Positions 16,244 to 25,365 of a stretch of DNA of 64,000 bases are shown here, one piece after another (position 1 is the stretch's first letter; the number at the start of each line of letters is the position of its first letter). A program made the translations under genes and the position numbers. Source of the stretch: Clostridium sp. chh4-2. GTDB taxonomy: Bacteria; Bacillota; Clostridia; Lachnospirales; Lachnospiraceae. The stretch spans positions 124,001 through 188,000 of the forward strand of contig NZ_PKUU01000007.1 of assembly GCF_002899675.1 (NCBI RefSeq). The letters run 5' to 3'. The notes under the pieces are model-generated. The model worked only from the letters and a program-made list of their open reading frames with translations, searched no databases and was not told the origin of the DNA.

Positions 16244-16271
16244 AACGTGTTCCGCCGAAACGAAACACGTT
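16244..16271. promoter_or_regulatory. Palindromic operator-like site upstream of the PTS promoter
   Basis: AACGTGTT (16244-16251) and AACACGTT (16264-16271) are perfect 8-base inverted repeats 12 bases apart. The centre is about 70 bases upstream of the predicted transcription start, a usual place for an activator. The adjacent RpiR-type protein is the likely ligand (inference). Confidence 0.5.
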
Positions 16272-16310
16272 CTGTAAAATGGCTCTGATAAGCCTCTATT
16301 GAGCTGCCGT

Positions 16311-17078
16311 TTAGTCTTCGGGAGTTACCTGTAAGACTTTATAATACTCATAAATCAGCAATTCCATAAGCATCAGGACGTTGGGAAAAAATGTATTTGC
16401 CATCATATTCCGGTCATCCAGCTTGTTGCTGTCCTCAATCCGGAAGGCAATGTCCGCCAGCGCGTTCACCCTGTTCTCCAGCTCATTGGTAAAGCTGACA
16501 ATGAAAATACCGTTTTCCTTTGCGATCTTCACCCGGTCCACCACGCTCTGCGTCTCTCCTGACCGGGAAATGGTGATGAGCATTCCCATATCCGCCAGAT
16601 TATTTTCAAATACCCCGATGGAATCCATACCGCTGGAAACGATGCATTTCCGCCCCAGCACCAGCAGTTTCCTGTTAAAATACTCCGCCGACATGGCGGA
16701 AAATCCGGTGGCATAGATGAAGATGAACTGATTGTCCAGTTCACATATTTTCCTGGCGAACAGTTTCATCTGGTCATAGGAATTGTACTGTAAAAGGGTA
16801 TTGCTGCAAAAACTGTTGATAAACTGAATGTCTTCGTCAATACATCCCTCCGCATTTTTCACCATGGGAAGGAGTTTATAATACATATCTACAAAACCGC
16901 TGTAACCCAGTTTCTTGGTCAGTCTCATAATGGTGGAGGAAGAGGTAAAATTCTCCTTTGCCACACCGCGGACGCCCATCTTCAGCACCTCGTCGATGTG
17001 TTCTACAATATAATATAAGACCGTCTTTTCCATCTCCGACAGGTTCTTTCCATCGGTCAGTTTGCTTAAATCGATCAT
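16311..17078 (-). CDS. RpiR/GlvR-type transcriptional regulator (HTH_6 plus SIS domain)
   Basis: This 255-residue regulator has an N-terminal HTH_6 domain (about 1-75, with FTSSSTIMRLTKKLGYSGFVDM as the recognition region) and a sugar-phosphate-binding SIS domain (about 105-235, with IYATGFSAMSAEYFNRKL and ITISRSGETQSVVDRVKIAK). Family members next to alpha-glucoside PTS operons, such as GlvR of Bacillus, respond to phosphosugars and can activate. It lies just upstream of the PTS operon in the same direction and 21 bases behind a MATE gene, so it may be transcribed with that gene. Confidence 0.88.
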   Translation of the reverse strand: MIDLSKLTDGKNLSEMEKTVLYYIVEHIDEVLKMGVRGVAKENFTSSSTIMRLTKKLGYSGFVDMYYKLLPMVKNAEGCIDEDIQFINSFCSNTLLQYNSYDQMKLFARKICELDNQFIFIYATGFSAMSAEYFNRKLLVLGRKCIVSSGMDSIGVFENNLADMGMLITISRSGETQSVVDRVKIAKENGIFIVSFTNELENRVNALADIAFRIEDSNKLDDRNMMANTFFPNVLMLMELLIYEYYKVLQVTPED

Positions 17079-17099
17079 CTTACTCCTTTCCAGGCCGTT

Positions 17100-18461
17100 T
17101 TATTCAGCAGCGCTGTTTATCTTTTTAATCCATTTTCCGCTTCTCAACCGGAAAATACACCAAACCGCCTTCAGAACCTGATCCAGCTTTAAGCATACAT
17201 AAATCCAGAATGCCGGCCAGCCCCATACCAGTCCTGCTCCATATCCCAAAGGAATCGACACTGCCCAGAGAAAAAAGATATCAGCTACCATAAGGAATTT
17301 TGTATCTCCGCCTCCCCGCAAAACACCTTTTGTCAGAATGCTGTTCATAGACTGGAATATAACGATTATACTGATTGCCCTCATCAGCTGCCGGGCGATC
17401 TCCGCTGTATCCGCCGTTATATTATAGGCGCCGATAACCGGCCCGCTTATCAATTGAATGATGCCTCCTGCCAGACATCCGAGCACAGTTCCGCAGATAA
17501 AAAATGTATATCCATGTTTTTTCGCCATCTCCACATCACCGCTTCCAAGCGTCTGTCCGGTGACAACAGCGCTGGCAAACGATATGCCCTGTATGAAAAC
17601 GGTGCTTAGCTGCTGAACTACCATGGTTATGGCATTCGCGGATACAAAACTGGCCCCAATGTGCCCCATCACCATAGCCACCATGTTATTGCCCATACCC
17701 AAAAGGCTGTCACTGATTAAAACCGGTATGCTGACCCGGAAATACTCCTTTAACAACGCCTTACAGGGCGCCAATAAGTTATTCAGCCTGTATCTGACCG
17801 TTTTATTGACAAAACAAAAATATCCGCATATGATGCTGAATTCAAAAAACCGGGCGATCACGGTACCCAAAGCTGCCCCCGCCACTTCCATGCGCGGAGC
17901 TCCGAACTTTCCGAAAATAAACGTATAATTGGCTCCAATATTAACAAAAAAAGCTATAACGGATGTATAGAGAGGAATACGCACCAAATCCACACTTCTC
18001 ATTATATTAGTAGTAATAAGGGACAAGCCCATAAAAGCAAATGTCAGTACCGACCACTTCAAATACACGGCCCCTTGTATAATCACCTGGCTTTCCTTAG
18101 AATAAAGGCGCAGAATCGTCTCCGGCATAAACGCCGCAAGAGCAGTAAAGACAGATGCAAACACAAGGCAGAAGCGGATTGCTATCGTTATAGCCATTTT
18201 CAGGGAATACATGTCCTTCTTACCCCAATACCGCGCAGTCAATACAGCAGCCCCCATACCGATTCCCATGCAACAGATATGAAACAGATTAATAAACTGA
18301 TTGGCTAAGGATGAAGCGGACAATGCCGTTTCACCCAAAGAGCCAAGCATAATGGTATCCATCATGTTGATTCCTATGGTAATCAGATTTTGAAGCGTAA
18401 TCGGAACCGCTATAGCCGCCGCTTTTTTATAAAACTCAGGATTGGTTTCAAGGTATTTCAT
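17100..18461 (-). CDS. MATE family multidrug/toxin exporter
   Basis: This 453-residue integral membrane protein has about twelve TM helices in two related halves. It has NorM/DinF-like features: AIAVPITLQNLITIGINMMDTIMLG at the start and ANQFINLFHICCMGIGMGAAVLTARYWG in the second and third helices. Cation-coupled export of organic cations or metabolites is the family role; the substrate cannot be read from the sequence. The ATG follows GGAG closely. A promoter lies at 18513-18541. The RpiR gene starts 21 bases downstream. Confidence 0.88.
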   Translation of the reverse strand: MKYLETNPEFYKKAAAIAVPITLQNLITIGINMMDTIMLGSLGETALSASSLANQFINLFHICCMGIGMGAAVLTARYWGKKDMYSLKMAITIAIRFCLVFASVFTALAAFMPETILRLYSKESQVIIQGAVYLKWSVLTFAFMGLSLITTNIMRSVDLVRIPLYTSVIAFFVNIGANYTFIFGKFGAPRMEVAGAALGTVIARFFEFSIICGYFCFVNKTVRYRLNNLLAPCKALLKEYFRVSIPVLISDSLLGMGNNMVAMVMGHIGASFVSANAITMVVQQLSTVFIQGISFASAVVTGQTLGSGDVEMAKKHGYTFFICGTVLGCLAGGIIQLISGPVIGAYNITADTAEIARQLMRAISIIVIFQSMNSILTKGVLRGGGDTKFLMVADIFFLWAVSIPLGYGAGLVWGWPAFWIYVCLKLDQVLKAVWCIFRLRSGKWIKKINSAAE

Positions 18462-18512
18462 ATCTCCACATGCACTTCCCCACCGTATTTTTAATATAGC
18501 ATATATGGTTTA

Positions 18513-18541
18513 ATTTTATCATTCAATTCTAAAAATGCCAA
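18513..18541 (-). promoter_or_regulatory. Sigma-A promoter of the MATE gene
   Basis: On the minus strand TTGGCA (18536-18541) and TAAAAT (18513-18518) are 17 bases apart. Confidence 0.55.
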
Positions 18542-18579
18542 GGTTTTCCGGATCAAAGGCAGACAAAATCACCATTTAG

Positions 18580-18637
18580 GTGGTCACAAAGCGAAATCCC
18601 GTGTACTGGCATACACGGGATTTCGCTTTGTGACCAC
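18580..18637. repeat. Perfect 26-bp inverted repeat (large hairpin)
   Basis: The 26 bases from 18580 (starting GTGGTCACAAAGCGAAATCC) are the exact reverse complement of 18612-18637, with a 6-base loop CTGGCA. ACCAT (18571-18575) and ATGGT (18637-18642 region) can extend it past a small bulge. It lies between the two-component operon end (18699) and the MATE promoter. There is no U-tract on either side, so it is not an ordinary intrinsic terminator. Confidence 0.85.
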
Positions 18638-18698
18638 ATGGTCTTAACTACTTTCTCAGCTATAATAATTTAACACAAATTCCCGTACGGTGTCAATA

Positions 18699-19388
18699 TC
18701 ACACCTTAAACCGGTACCCCACCCCCCAAATTGTCTCAATATACTGGGGCTTCGCCGTATTAAATTCAATCTTCTCACGAATCTTCTTAATATGCACCGT
18801 AACAGTAGCAATATCTCCGATCGATTCCATATCCCAGATCTTACTGAACAATTCCTCTTTAGTAAACACATGGTTCGGATTCTGTGCCAAAAAGGTGAGC
18901 AGGTCAAATTCTTTGGTTGTGAAATTCTTCTCCTCCCCATTAATCCATACCCGCCGTGCCGTCTTATCGATCTTCAGCCCGCGGATCTCGATGATCTCGT
19001 TATCGGGAACACCGCTTCCAATAAGCCGCTCATAACGGGACAAATGCGCCTTTACACGCGCCACCAGCTCACTCGGGCTAAATGGTTTCGTCATATAATC
19101 ATCCGCCCCCAGACCCAGGCCGCGGATCTTATCGATATCCTCTTTCTTCGCGGAAACCATGATGATCGGCGTATTCTTCACTTCCCTCACCCGGCGGCAG
19201 ATCTCAAAGCCGTCAATTCCCGGAAGCATCAGATCCAGGATCACCAGGTCAAATTCCTCATGCAGCGCTTTATCCAGACCGGATTCTCCGTTGTTCTCGA
19301 TCTCCACGTCAAATCCGCTCAGTTCCAGATAATCCTTTTCCAGCTCCGCAATGCTTTCCTCATCCTCTATAATTAGTATCTTACTCAT
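18699..19388 (-). CDS. OmpR/PhoB family response regulator
   Basis: This 229-residue regulator has a receiver domain (about 1-118) with the acidic pair in IIEDEES, the phospho-accepting aspartate in LVILDLMLPGIDG, a conserved serine in IIMVSAKKE and lysine in YMTKPFSPSEL. A winged-helix DNA-binding domain follows (about 130-229), with FTTKEFDLLTFLAQNPNHVFTKEEL and VTVHIKKIREKI, ending in the IWGVGYRF signature. It overlaps the downstream sensor kinase by 8 bases, so both are translated together. Target genes are not evident; the neighbouring MATE exporter is one candidate. Confidence 0.93.
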   Translation of the reverse strand: MSKILIIEDEESIAELEKDYLELSGFDVEIENNGESGLDKALHEEFDLVILDLMLPGIDGFEICRRVREVKNTPIIMVSAKKEDIDKIRGLGLGADDYMTKPFSPSELVARVKAHLSRYERLIGSGVPDNEIIEIRGLKIDKTARRVWINGEEKNFTTKEFDLLTFLAQNPNHVFTKEELFSKIWDMESIGDIATVTVHIKKIREKIEFNTAKPQYIETIWGVGYRFKV

Positions 19389-20880
19389 CCTGAATAACCT
19401 CCTGATATTTTCTCAACACAAAATGAATTTCCGTTCCAATCCCCAGCTTGCTGGTCGCCCAGATCCTTCCCCCATGGTCTTCAATAATCTTGCGCACGAT
19501 GGAAAGTCCGATTCCGCTCCCTCCCTGGGAAGAGTTTCTGGAGGAATCCGTGCGGTAAAAGCGGTCAAAGATATTGGGCAGGTCTTTCGCTGCAATGCCC
19601 TTGCCATTGTCTTCAATCTCTACCTGGATGAAATCACCCACGTCCTTGATTCTGATATTGATAATTCCCTTCTTCTTGTCCAGATACTTCACGGAATTGC
19701 CCACGATATTATTAATAACCCGCTTCATCTGTTCCGCATCCGCGATTACCTGAACGTCTTCGTCCACATAGTTGAAATATCCAAGTTCAATATTATGGGA
19801 TTCCATATCCAGTCCCACTTCCTCCACACAATCTCTGAAATATTGTGCTACATTAATCTTGGAAAATGTATATGGTATCTTGTTGGTATCAATTTTGGAA
19901 TAAAATGTCAGCTCGTCGATCAGCCGGTCCATATCATTAGCTTTATTATATATGGTTCTGATGTATTTATCCAGCTTTTCCGGTGAAGATGCCACGCCGT
20001 CCATAATTCCTTCCACATAACCCTTGATCGCAGTGATCGGAGTCTTCAAATCATGGGAAATATTGCTGATCAGCTCCTTGTTCTCCTTGTCATATTCCAG
20101 TTTCTGTTCCGCCGATTCCTTCAGCCGGATTCTCATCTCCTCAAAATCCTGGCACAAAAGGCCGATCTCGTCGTCCGCTTCCACTTCCAGAGTAAATTCC
20201 AGGTTTCCGTCCCTGATCTTCTTGGTCGCCTCCTGAAGACGTCCCAAAGGCTTTAAGATGGACTGGTAAACCCAAAATGTCAGAATTACGCCGGTCAGAA
20301 TCAGGATCATAACGCCGGACATCAGCATCTCGCTGAGCATGGACTTCACCTCAGGCACAAAATCATCCACCTGGGAAACGATGAACAGACTTCCCTCAGA
20401 CTTATCCGGGTACTGGAAATCAATCTGTTTTATCAAATGCTGCGTATCGCCGTCCAGGTAAATGCCGCCTTCCAAGTCCGCCTCCATATCTCCGTACTTT
20501 GGCAGTCTGGAGACAAGATTATCCTCCTTACTCTGATTTTTCTCACCGATATAGATAATATCCTGGCCTTTTCGCACAATTAAATAGGAATACTTTGAAA
20601 GCAGATCCTGATTGACCTTATCAAGATACTCCCTGTCCTCAAAGCGTTCCGGATTCTGTTTAATATTATCTTTTATCTGTATCTGCATCTGCCTTGTCAA
20701 ACGGTTAAATATCTGCATAGAATTTCCGCCCAACAGCTCCACCTGTTCCGACAGGCCGTATGCTTTCCTGAAAGAATTCATCTGGTAACTGCTCAGTCCT
20801 AAAACGGACGCATAGATAAGAAGCAGCGGTACCACTGTAATAATAACAAAGGCTAATGCCAAACGCGTCTTTAATTTCAT
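19381..20880 (-). CDS. Membrane sensor histidine kinase (HisKA)
   Basis: This 499-residue kinase pairs with the adjacent OmpR-type regulator. It has a TM helix at about 6-30, an extracytoplasmic sensor region of about 150 residues, and a second TM near 180-203 (LMSGVMILILTGVILTFWVYQ). A HAMP segment follows, then HisKA with the phosphoacceptor in NISHDLKTPITAIKGYVEG, and HATPase with NIVGNSVKYLDKKKG, DNGKGI and GGSGIGLSIVRKI. The frame extends upstream to 20955, but that part lies in the metK terminator. ATG 20880 with AAGGGG upstream is the better start. In the operon it is transcribed first. Confidence 0.9.
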   Translation of the reverse strand: MKLKTRLALAFVIITVVPLLLIYASVLGLSSYQMNSFRKAYGLSEQVELLGGNSMQIFNRLTRQMQIQIKDNIKQNPERFEDREYLDKVNQDLLSKYSYLIVRKGQDIIYIGEKNQSKEDNLVSRLPKYGDMEADLEGGIYLDGDTQHLIKQIDFQYPDKSEGSLFIVSQVDDFVPEVKSMLSEMLMSGVMILILTGVILTFWVYQSILKPLGRLQEATKKIRDGNLEFTLEVEADDEIGLLCQDFEEMRIRLKESAEQKLEYDKENKELISNISHDLKTPITAIKGYVEGIMDGVASSPEKLDKYIRTIYNKANDMDRLIDELTFYSKIDTNKIPYTFSKINVAQYFRDCVEEVGLDMESHNIELGYFNYVDEDVQVIADAEQMKRVINNIVGNSVKYLDKKKGIINIRIKDVGDFIQVEIEDNGKGIAAKDLPNIFDRFYRTDSSRNSSQGGSGIGLSIVRKIIEDHGGRIWATSKLGIGTEIHFVLRKYQEVIQDE

Positions 20881-20917
20881 ATCTGCATTACCCCTTTTTC
20901 TATTAGATTGATCCGGT

Positions 20918-20969
20918 AAAAAAAGCAAAACCGGATACGGTATAACTGTTAACATTATACCATATCCGG
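20918..20969 (-). terminator. Intrinsic terminator of metK
   Basis: CCGGATACGGTATAA (20931-20945) pairs with TTATACCATATCCGG (20955-20969) in 14 of 15 positions; on the minus strand the stem is followed by TTTTGCTTTTTTT. It separates metK from the two-component genes. The stem also contains a TATAAT-like box, so a downstream promoter could overlap it. Confidence 0.8.
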
Positions 20970-21019
20970 CCCTGCCTGTTTCTAAAACTATTATAAAATT
21001 TTGCTTTTTTAACTGTTAA

Positions 21020-22207
21020 TTACAGATATTTCTTTAATAATTCCACTTTATCCAGTTTTTCCCACGGAAGATCCAGATCTGTTCTTCCAAAATGTCCGTA
21101 AGCCGCTGTCTGTTTGTAGATCGGACGGCGCAGATCCAGCATCTTGATAATTCCGGCCGGTCTTAAATCGAAGTTTTCACGGATGATTTCAACCAGTTTT
21201 TCATTGCTCAGTTTTCCGGTTCCGTAAGTATCCACCATAATAGAGGTAGGATGAGCTACGCCGATCGCATAGGAAAGCTGGATTTCGCATTTGTCGGCAA
21301 GCCCTGCGGCTACCATGTTTTTCGCCACATAACGGGCCGCATATGCTGCGGAACGGTCTACCTTGGTGCAGTCTTTTCCGGAGAAAGCTCCGCCGCCGTG
21401 ACGGGCATATCCGCCGTAGGTGTCCACGATGATCTTACGGCCGGTCAGGCCGCTGTCTCCGTGAGGTCCGCCGATTACGAAACGTCCGGTTGGGTTGATA
21501 TAGAATTTCGTATTTTCATCCACCATATGAGCCGGGAGAACCGGATCAAATACATATTTTTTAATATCTTCGTGAATCTGCTCCTGAGTCACATTTTCAT
21601 CGTGCTGGGTGGATAAAACCACCGCGTCCAGGCGTACCGGTTTACCATTTTCATCGTATTCTACCGTCACCTGGGTTTTTCCGTCGGGACGAAGATAAGT
21701 AAGGGTGCCGTCTTTGCGGACTTTTGTCAGCTGACGCGCCAGCTTATGTGCCAATGCGATAGGATACGGCATATATTCTTCCGTCTCGTTGCTTGCGAAA
21801 CCGAACATCATACCCTGGTCTCCGGCTCCGATGGCATCTAATTCCGTATCCGTCATCTTATTCTCTTTTGCTTCCAAAGCTTTGTCCACGCCCATAGCGA
21901 TGTCTGTGGACTGCTCGTCAATTGCAACCACAACTCCGCAGGTATCGCAGTCAAAACCGTATTTTGCACGGTCATAGCCGATCTCTCTCACAGTTTCACG
22001 CACCAGTTTCTGAATATCCACATATGCGCTGGTGGTAATCTCGCCCATTACCATAACGAGTCCTGTTGTAGTGCATGTTTCACATGCCACGCGGCTCATA
22101 GGGTCCTGAGCCATAAGTGCGTCCAGAATCGCATCGGAAATGGCATCGCACATCTTGTCAGGATGGCCTTCAGTTACTGATTCAGATGTAAATAATAATT
22201 TCTCCAC
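21020..22207 (-). CDS. metK: S-adenosylmethionine synthetase
   Basis: This 395-residue enzyme makes S-adenosylmethionine from methionine and ATP. The N terminus has [24 protein letters not shown], with the ATP- and metal-binding His and Asp. [12 protein letters not shown] and [24 protein letters not shown] signatures are present (the sequence reads [13 protein letters not shown]), as is the C-terminal DLPWEKLDK. The start is GTG at 22207, eight bases after GGAGG. A SAM-I riboswitch in the leader gives feedback control by the product. Confidence 0.97.
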   Translation of the reverse strand: MEKLLFTSESVTEGHPDKMCDAISDAILDALMAQDPMSRVACETCTTTGLVMVMGEITTSAYVDIQKLVRETVREIGYDRAKYGFDCDTCGVVVAIDEQSTDIAMGVDKALEAKENKMTDTELDAIGAGDQGMMFGFASNETEEYMPYPIALAHKLARQLTKVRKDGTLTYLRPDGKTQVTVEYDENGKPVRLDAVVLSTQHDENVTQEQIHEDIKKYVFDPVLPAHMVDENTKFYINPTGRFVIGGPHGDSGLTGRKIIVDTYGGYARHGGGAFSGKDCTKVDRSAAYAARYVAKNMVAAGLADKCEIQLSYAIGVAHPTSIMVDTYGTGKLSNEKLVEIIRENFDLRPAGIIKMLDLRRPIYKQTAAYGHFGRTDLDLPWEKLDKVELLKKYL

Positions 22208-22241
22208 TAAGTTTTCCTCCTTGGAATTTTGAATTTGGATA

Positions 22242-22276
22242 CAAGAAAAGTCCGTAGCAATAGTTACTGCGGACTT
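22242..22276 (-). terminator. Riboswitch-controlled terminator upstream of metK
   Basis: On the minus strand AAGTCCGCAGTAA and TTGCTACGGACTT form a stem around a short loop, followed by TTCTTGT. This is the expression platform of the SAM riboswitch: when the aptamer binds SAM the terminator should form. Confidence 0.85.
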
Positions 22277-22294
22277 GAGTTTGTTAAATCAAAT

Positions 22295-22420
22295 CCTCTT
22301 ATTGCTCGATTTCTCGCTCAGGTTGGCACCTTCCGCACTCCTATGCATCCTTGATGCACTCAGTTCGGGGTTGCCGTGACTTCACAGATCCTTTGTATCT
22401 CCATCACTCTGAATAAGGGA
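22295..22420 (-). promoter_or_regulatory. SAM-I (S-box) riboswitch aptamer
   Basis: The minus-strand RNA from 22420 to 22295 carries the S-box core in order: CTTATTCAGAGTGATGGAG, then TGTGAAGTCACGGCAACC, then GGAAGGTGCCAACCTGAGCG, closing with GAAATCGAGCAATAAGAGG, whose end pairs with the first CTTATT (P1). The kink-turn bases and the GGCAACC and GGTGCCAA segments are conserved. It lies between the metK promoter and its terminator. Confidence 0.96.
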
Positions 22421-22462
22421 TATTACGTACTTTTCAATTGTATAACGATTGTTGCAAGTGAT

Positions 22463-22491
22463 ATATTAACTTATTACAGGACTTATGTCAA
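22463..22491 (-). promoter_or_regulatory. Sigma-A promoter of metK
   Basis: On the minus strand a consensus TTGACA (22486-22491) and TAATAT (22463-22468) have a 17-base spacer. Transcription would start about 35 bases before the riboswitch. Confidence 0.85.
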
Positions 22492-22495
22492 GCAA

Positions 22496-22533
22496 ATTAT
22501 GAGGAAGACGGTATAGCCGATTATGAGGAAGAC
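22496..22533. repeat. Two direct repeats upstream of the metK promoter
   Basis: ATTATGAGGAAGAC occurs at 22496-22509 and 22520-22533, 24 bases apart, directly upstream of the metK -35 box. A partial third copy CGATTATG is at 22549-22556. No protein is assigned. Confidence 0.6.
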
Positions 22534-22541
22534 TGCATTGT

Positions 22542-22573
22542 CTCCGGCCGATTATGCAAAAAATCGGCCGGAG
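22542..22573. terminator. Hairpin at the end of the propeller-like gene
   Basis: CTCCGGCCGATT (22542-22553) and AATCGGCCGGAG (22562-22573) form a perfect 12-bp GC-rich stem just behind the stop codon at 22585. There is no long U-tract after it on the minus strand, so termination may be partial. Confidence 0.55.
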
Positions 22574-22584
22574 GCAGCCATATT

Positions 22585-25257
22585 TTACTGCCATGCCTCC
22601 ATCACATCCCCATATCCTGTGCTCTGCCCGCCTAAAATATAGGTTTTTCTATTCTCTTCCGTATTCTCCACCCAGTTAACAGACTGTTTTCCAACCCAGT
22701 GATCCGCCAGAATTGCATCAAATCTGGCCGCATTTTCCTGGCTTTCCAAAGTATCGTCATCCCATCCGATCGAATAACGGTACCCGCTGTCCAGGATGCG
22801 CGGATACACATTTTCCGTAGAATAAAGGGTAACTTCATCCGGAGATCCCATTTCGCCATAGCGGTATATAGCTGTCAGCATTTTTACGTCTTCCTCATAA
22901 ACAACGGTTCCGCCATACTTATATCCGTCCGCTAACGTTTTTGCTAATACCATGTCGTCTTCAAAGGAATACAGCCTGTCTGTCTGCATAGAATATTCGT
23001 TAATACTGTAAAACAGCTCGTTTACTCCATCTCCATTGACATCTAAGCTGGCAAACCTGCTGTAAGAAGGCCAGTCAGGATCTCCGTTTGATTCGTTCTC
23101 ACACAGGAACTGGTAATACGCCTGTGCGGCCGCATCTTTTTTATAGGGCAGTACATCGAACAGATCCCGTTCATTTTCACCGTTTAAGCCGCAGACTTTA
23201 ATTGGGGCAAATTTTCCCCGATCCGTATACAGTTCTCCATCTATAATCTCATACTGTCCTACAGTATTCTTTATACAGATTTTATCCGTTCCGTCCAGGT
23301 TTGTGCGGTATACGGAGCCGTCATCGTAATAAAAAATCCAATCTTCATACATGATAAAACTTCCGATCCTGGCTTCCTGCCCGGATGCTATGAATTCAGG
23401 TTCCTTTCCCAGCTGCATTCGAAACAAGCTCAATCCTTCATCATGGTAAAAATAACCGTCTCTGATGTAAAACTGGAACCAGTCCACATCAGGAATTATC
23501 AAATTATCCTCTCCCGTTTTCAAATTCCGGCAGTGAAGACCTTTGGCAGTTCCTCCATATCCGGCTTCATTCAGATAATAAAGAGAATGTCCCACAAGGC
23601 TGATCTGATTGCTCAGTCCGGTTCCCAGGCTGGTTTCAATGCCATTATCATCGATATACGAAATCTCTCCGCCGATTTTATCCTGGTTCCATACAAACAA
23701 TCTTCCATCGGCTTTGCCTAACAGGGACAGCCATTGTCCTTCGTTCAGAGTTTTAACCTGTTCCCGGCCGCTTCCATCTGTTTTAATGCGGTAAACGGCC
23801 TTTCCCCGGCCATTTTCCCCTTCAATGCAATAGTAAATCCAACTCCCATCCAAGATTTTTCTGCTGTGGCCCCCAGTCGGATCATCGCACAGCTTACCCA
23901 TACCGGTTCCATCTTTTTTAATGTAATACAGCTTGTTCTCATCAAATTGATTGGTGAAATAAAGCCATTCCCCGTCAGACACGATCACGCCTGCATTTAA
24001 ATCCTTAGAATTCATTCTGGATAAGACTTTATCCGCTTTCCATCCTTCCACGCCTTCAATGGAATCAAGTCCCGCCTGAGCCGTCACCAGACTGCCGTCC
24101 TTTACCGCAAATGGGTTCCAAATCGGCTGTGTTTCATCCGTTGGAAGCTGGTACCGTTCTTTAAGGTTTCCATTATGATACACCCACACGGCCGCGCCCG
24201 AGTCTTCCAGAGAGGAACTTTTCCCTTCTATTACACGGTTGTAATCCATAACATAATATTGGTAATCCTTTGCTTCCTCAGGCATTTCAATCACCTCACA
24301 GCCTGTTTTTCCATAGGAATCAAACAGATAACGGCCATGCGCTTCATCTCCCCGGTTCAGAGAGCTGATCAAACGGCCCTTGCATACCGCCATACTGTCC
24401 AAGTCCAACGGCGGTTCGCCTTCTCCTTCCCATGTCAGAACGATCTGCCACCCGCCGGCTGAACGCTCAACACAGGGAACTGTGATCTCAGGTTCCTCAT
24501 CTTTTGCATATAATATAAATGTTACCGGATTAAATCCCTCTTTCGTTATCACCGCCGTATACGTGCCCTTGGCTAAATCTGCGGAAGCAGTGCCGTCATC
24601 CCCTATTTTCAGGCTGACCTCAGCATCACCGTCCGTGCAGTTGATTCCCCTGCGGATATCCACCTGAGCCCCTTCCAGACCGGGAAGGCTCTGTTCTTCT
24701 TCGGCAGACCAGCCGTCCTCTTCCAGCTTGATATCCTGGTCTTCTCCCATCTCTTTGGCCAGAACCGCCAGCCCTTTGACGCTGACAGGATAAACCGCAT
24801 CCTTATCCTCCTCTTTGTCCAAAAGAACAACCGCATCCTGCAAGTTATAGGGAGTGGAGTCCTTCTCATCCGGCTCCATCACAACCGTTATGCAGTCCTC
24901 TTTCTGGAACACCAGATAATACTGTTCCTCCTCATCCTCCACTTTCCAGGAATATGCGCCTTTTTCATCGGTTTCCATCTTAACAAACGGCTTAGCTTCG
25001 CCTTTTATGCCCACAGCCACCCATGCGCCTTCCACAGGTTTTCCGTCTTCTCCCACCACGGTTCCCTGAAATACTCCTTCTTCCTCATCCGAACCGGCCT
25101 CATAATTTTCCACCAAAGGAGTTCTTTTTAAATGATATTCTTCACCGGAAAAGTCCAAACTCCCCGCAATTTTCACTCCGGCTGCGATTCCCGCGGCTAA
25201 TACAACTGCAACCAAAACTCCGGCTGCCGCTTTTTTTCCTATGCTTTTTTTACTCAT
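22585..25257 (-). CDS. Membrane-anchored protein with carboxypeptidase-regulatory-like and DUF5050-like propeller regions
   Basis: This protein of about 890 residues has an N-terminal TM anchor (AAAGVLVAVVLAAGIAAGVKIAG, about 8-32) and the rest outside. Residues about 60-130 form a carboxypeptidase regulatory-like beta-sandwich (GTVVGEDGKPVEGAWVAV). A second such module covers about 195-265. Residues about 400-690 have repeated short motifs (WLYFTNQFDENKLYYIKKDG, WIYYCIEG, WIFYYDDGSVYRTNLDGTD) typical of DUF5050-like beta-propellers. Near residue 750, DVNGDGVNELFYS resembles a calcium-binding loop. Function is unknown; sensing or wall association is possible. ATG 25257 fits AAAGGG better than ATG 25263. 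A possible functional partner is the similarly built protein at 27158-29638, beyond murA. Confidence 0.7.
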   Translation of the reverse strand: MSKKSIGKKAAAGVLVAVVLAAGIAAGVKIAGSLDFSGEEYHLKRTPLVENYEAGSDEEEGVFQGTVVGEDGKPVEGAWVAVGIKGEAKPFVKMETDEKGAYSWKVEDEEEQYYLVFQKEDCITVVMEPDEKDSTPYNLQDAVVLLDKEEDKDAVYPVSVKGLAVLAKEMGEDQDIKLEEDGWSAEEEQSLPGLEGAQVDIRRGINCTDGDAEVSLKIGDDGTASADLAKGTYTAVITKEGFNPVTFILYAKDEEPEITVPCVERSAGGWQIVLTWEGEGEPPLDLDSMAVCKGRLISSLNRGDEAHGRYLFDSYGKTGCEVIEMPEEAKDYQYYVMDYNRVIEGKSSSLEDSGAAVWVYHNGNLKERYQLPTDETQPIWNPFAVKDGSLVTAQAGLDSIEGVEGWKADKVLSRMNSKDLNAGVIVSDGEWLYFTNQFDENKLYYIKKDGTGMGKLCDDPTGGHSRKILDGSWIYYCIEGENGRGKAVYRIKTDGSGREQVKTLNEGQWLSLLGKADGRLFVWNQDKIGGEISYIDDNGIETSLGTGLSNQISLVGHSLYYLNEAGYGGTAKGLHCRNLKTGEDNLIIPDVDWFQFYIRDGYFYHDEGLSLFRMQLGKEPEFIASGQEARIGSFIMYEDWIFYYDDGSVYRTNLDGTDKICIKNTVGQYEIIDGELYTDRGKFAPIKVCGLNGENERDLFDVLPYKKDAAAQAYYQFLCENESNGDPDWPSYSRFASLDVNGDGVNELFYSINEYSMQTDRLYSFEDDMVLAKTLADGYKYGGTVVYEEDVKMLTAIYRYGEMGSPDEVTLYSTENVYPRILDSGYRYSIGWDDDTLESQENAARFDAILADHWVGKQSVNWVENTEENRKTYILGGQSTGYGDVMEAWQ

Positions 25258-25307
25258 ACCCATTTCCCTTTTTCCTTATGTATTTTCCTGATTTTTGCAC
25301 AGCAAAA

Positions 25308-25353
25308 CCGAGGTATTAAAACCATTCTTTTACAAATGATTTCAATACCCCGG
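25308..25353 (-). terminator. Terminator of murA
   Basis: Arms 25308-25326 and 25335-25353 (19 bases) pair in 16 positions, the remainder G-U on the minus strand, with an 8-base loop. TTTTGC follows on the minus strand. Confidence 0.65.
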
Positions 25354-25365
25354 TCAATGGTTCAA

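Noticed and set aside
22295..22420. T-box leader instead of a riboswitch upstream of metK
   Set aside because: There is no T-box sequence, and the conserved S-box segments are all present in order.
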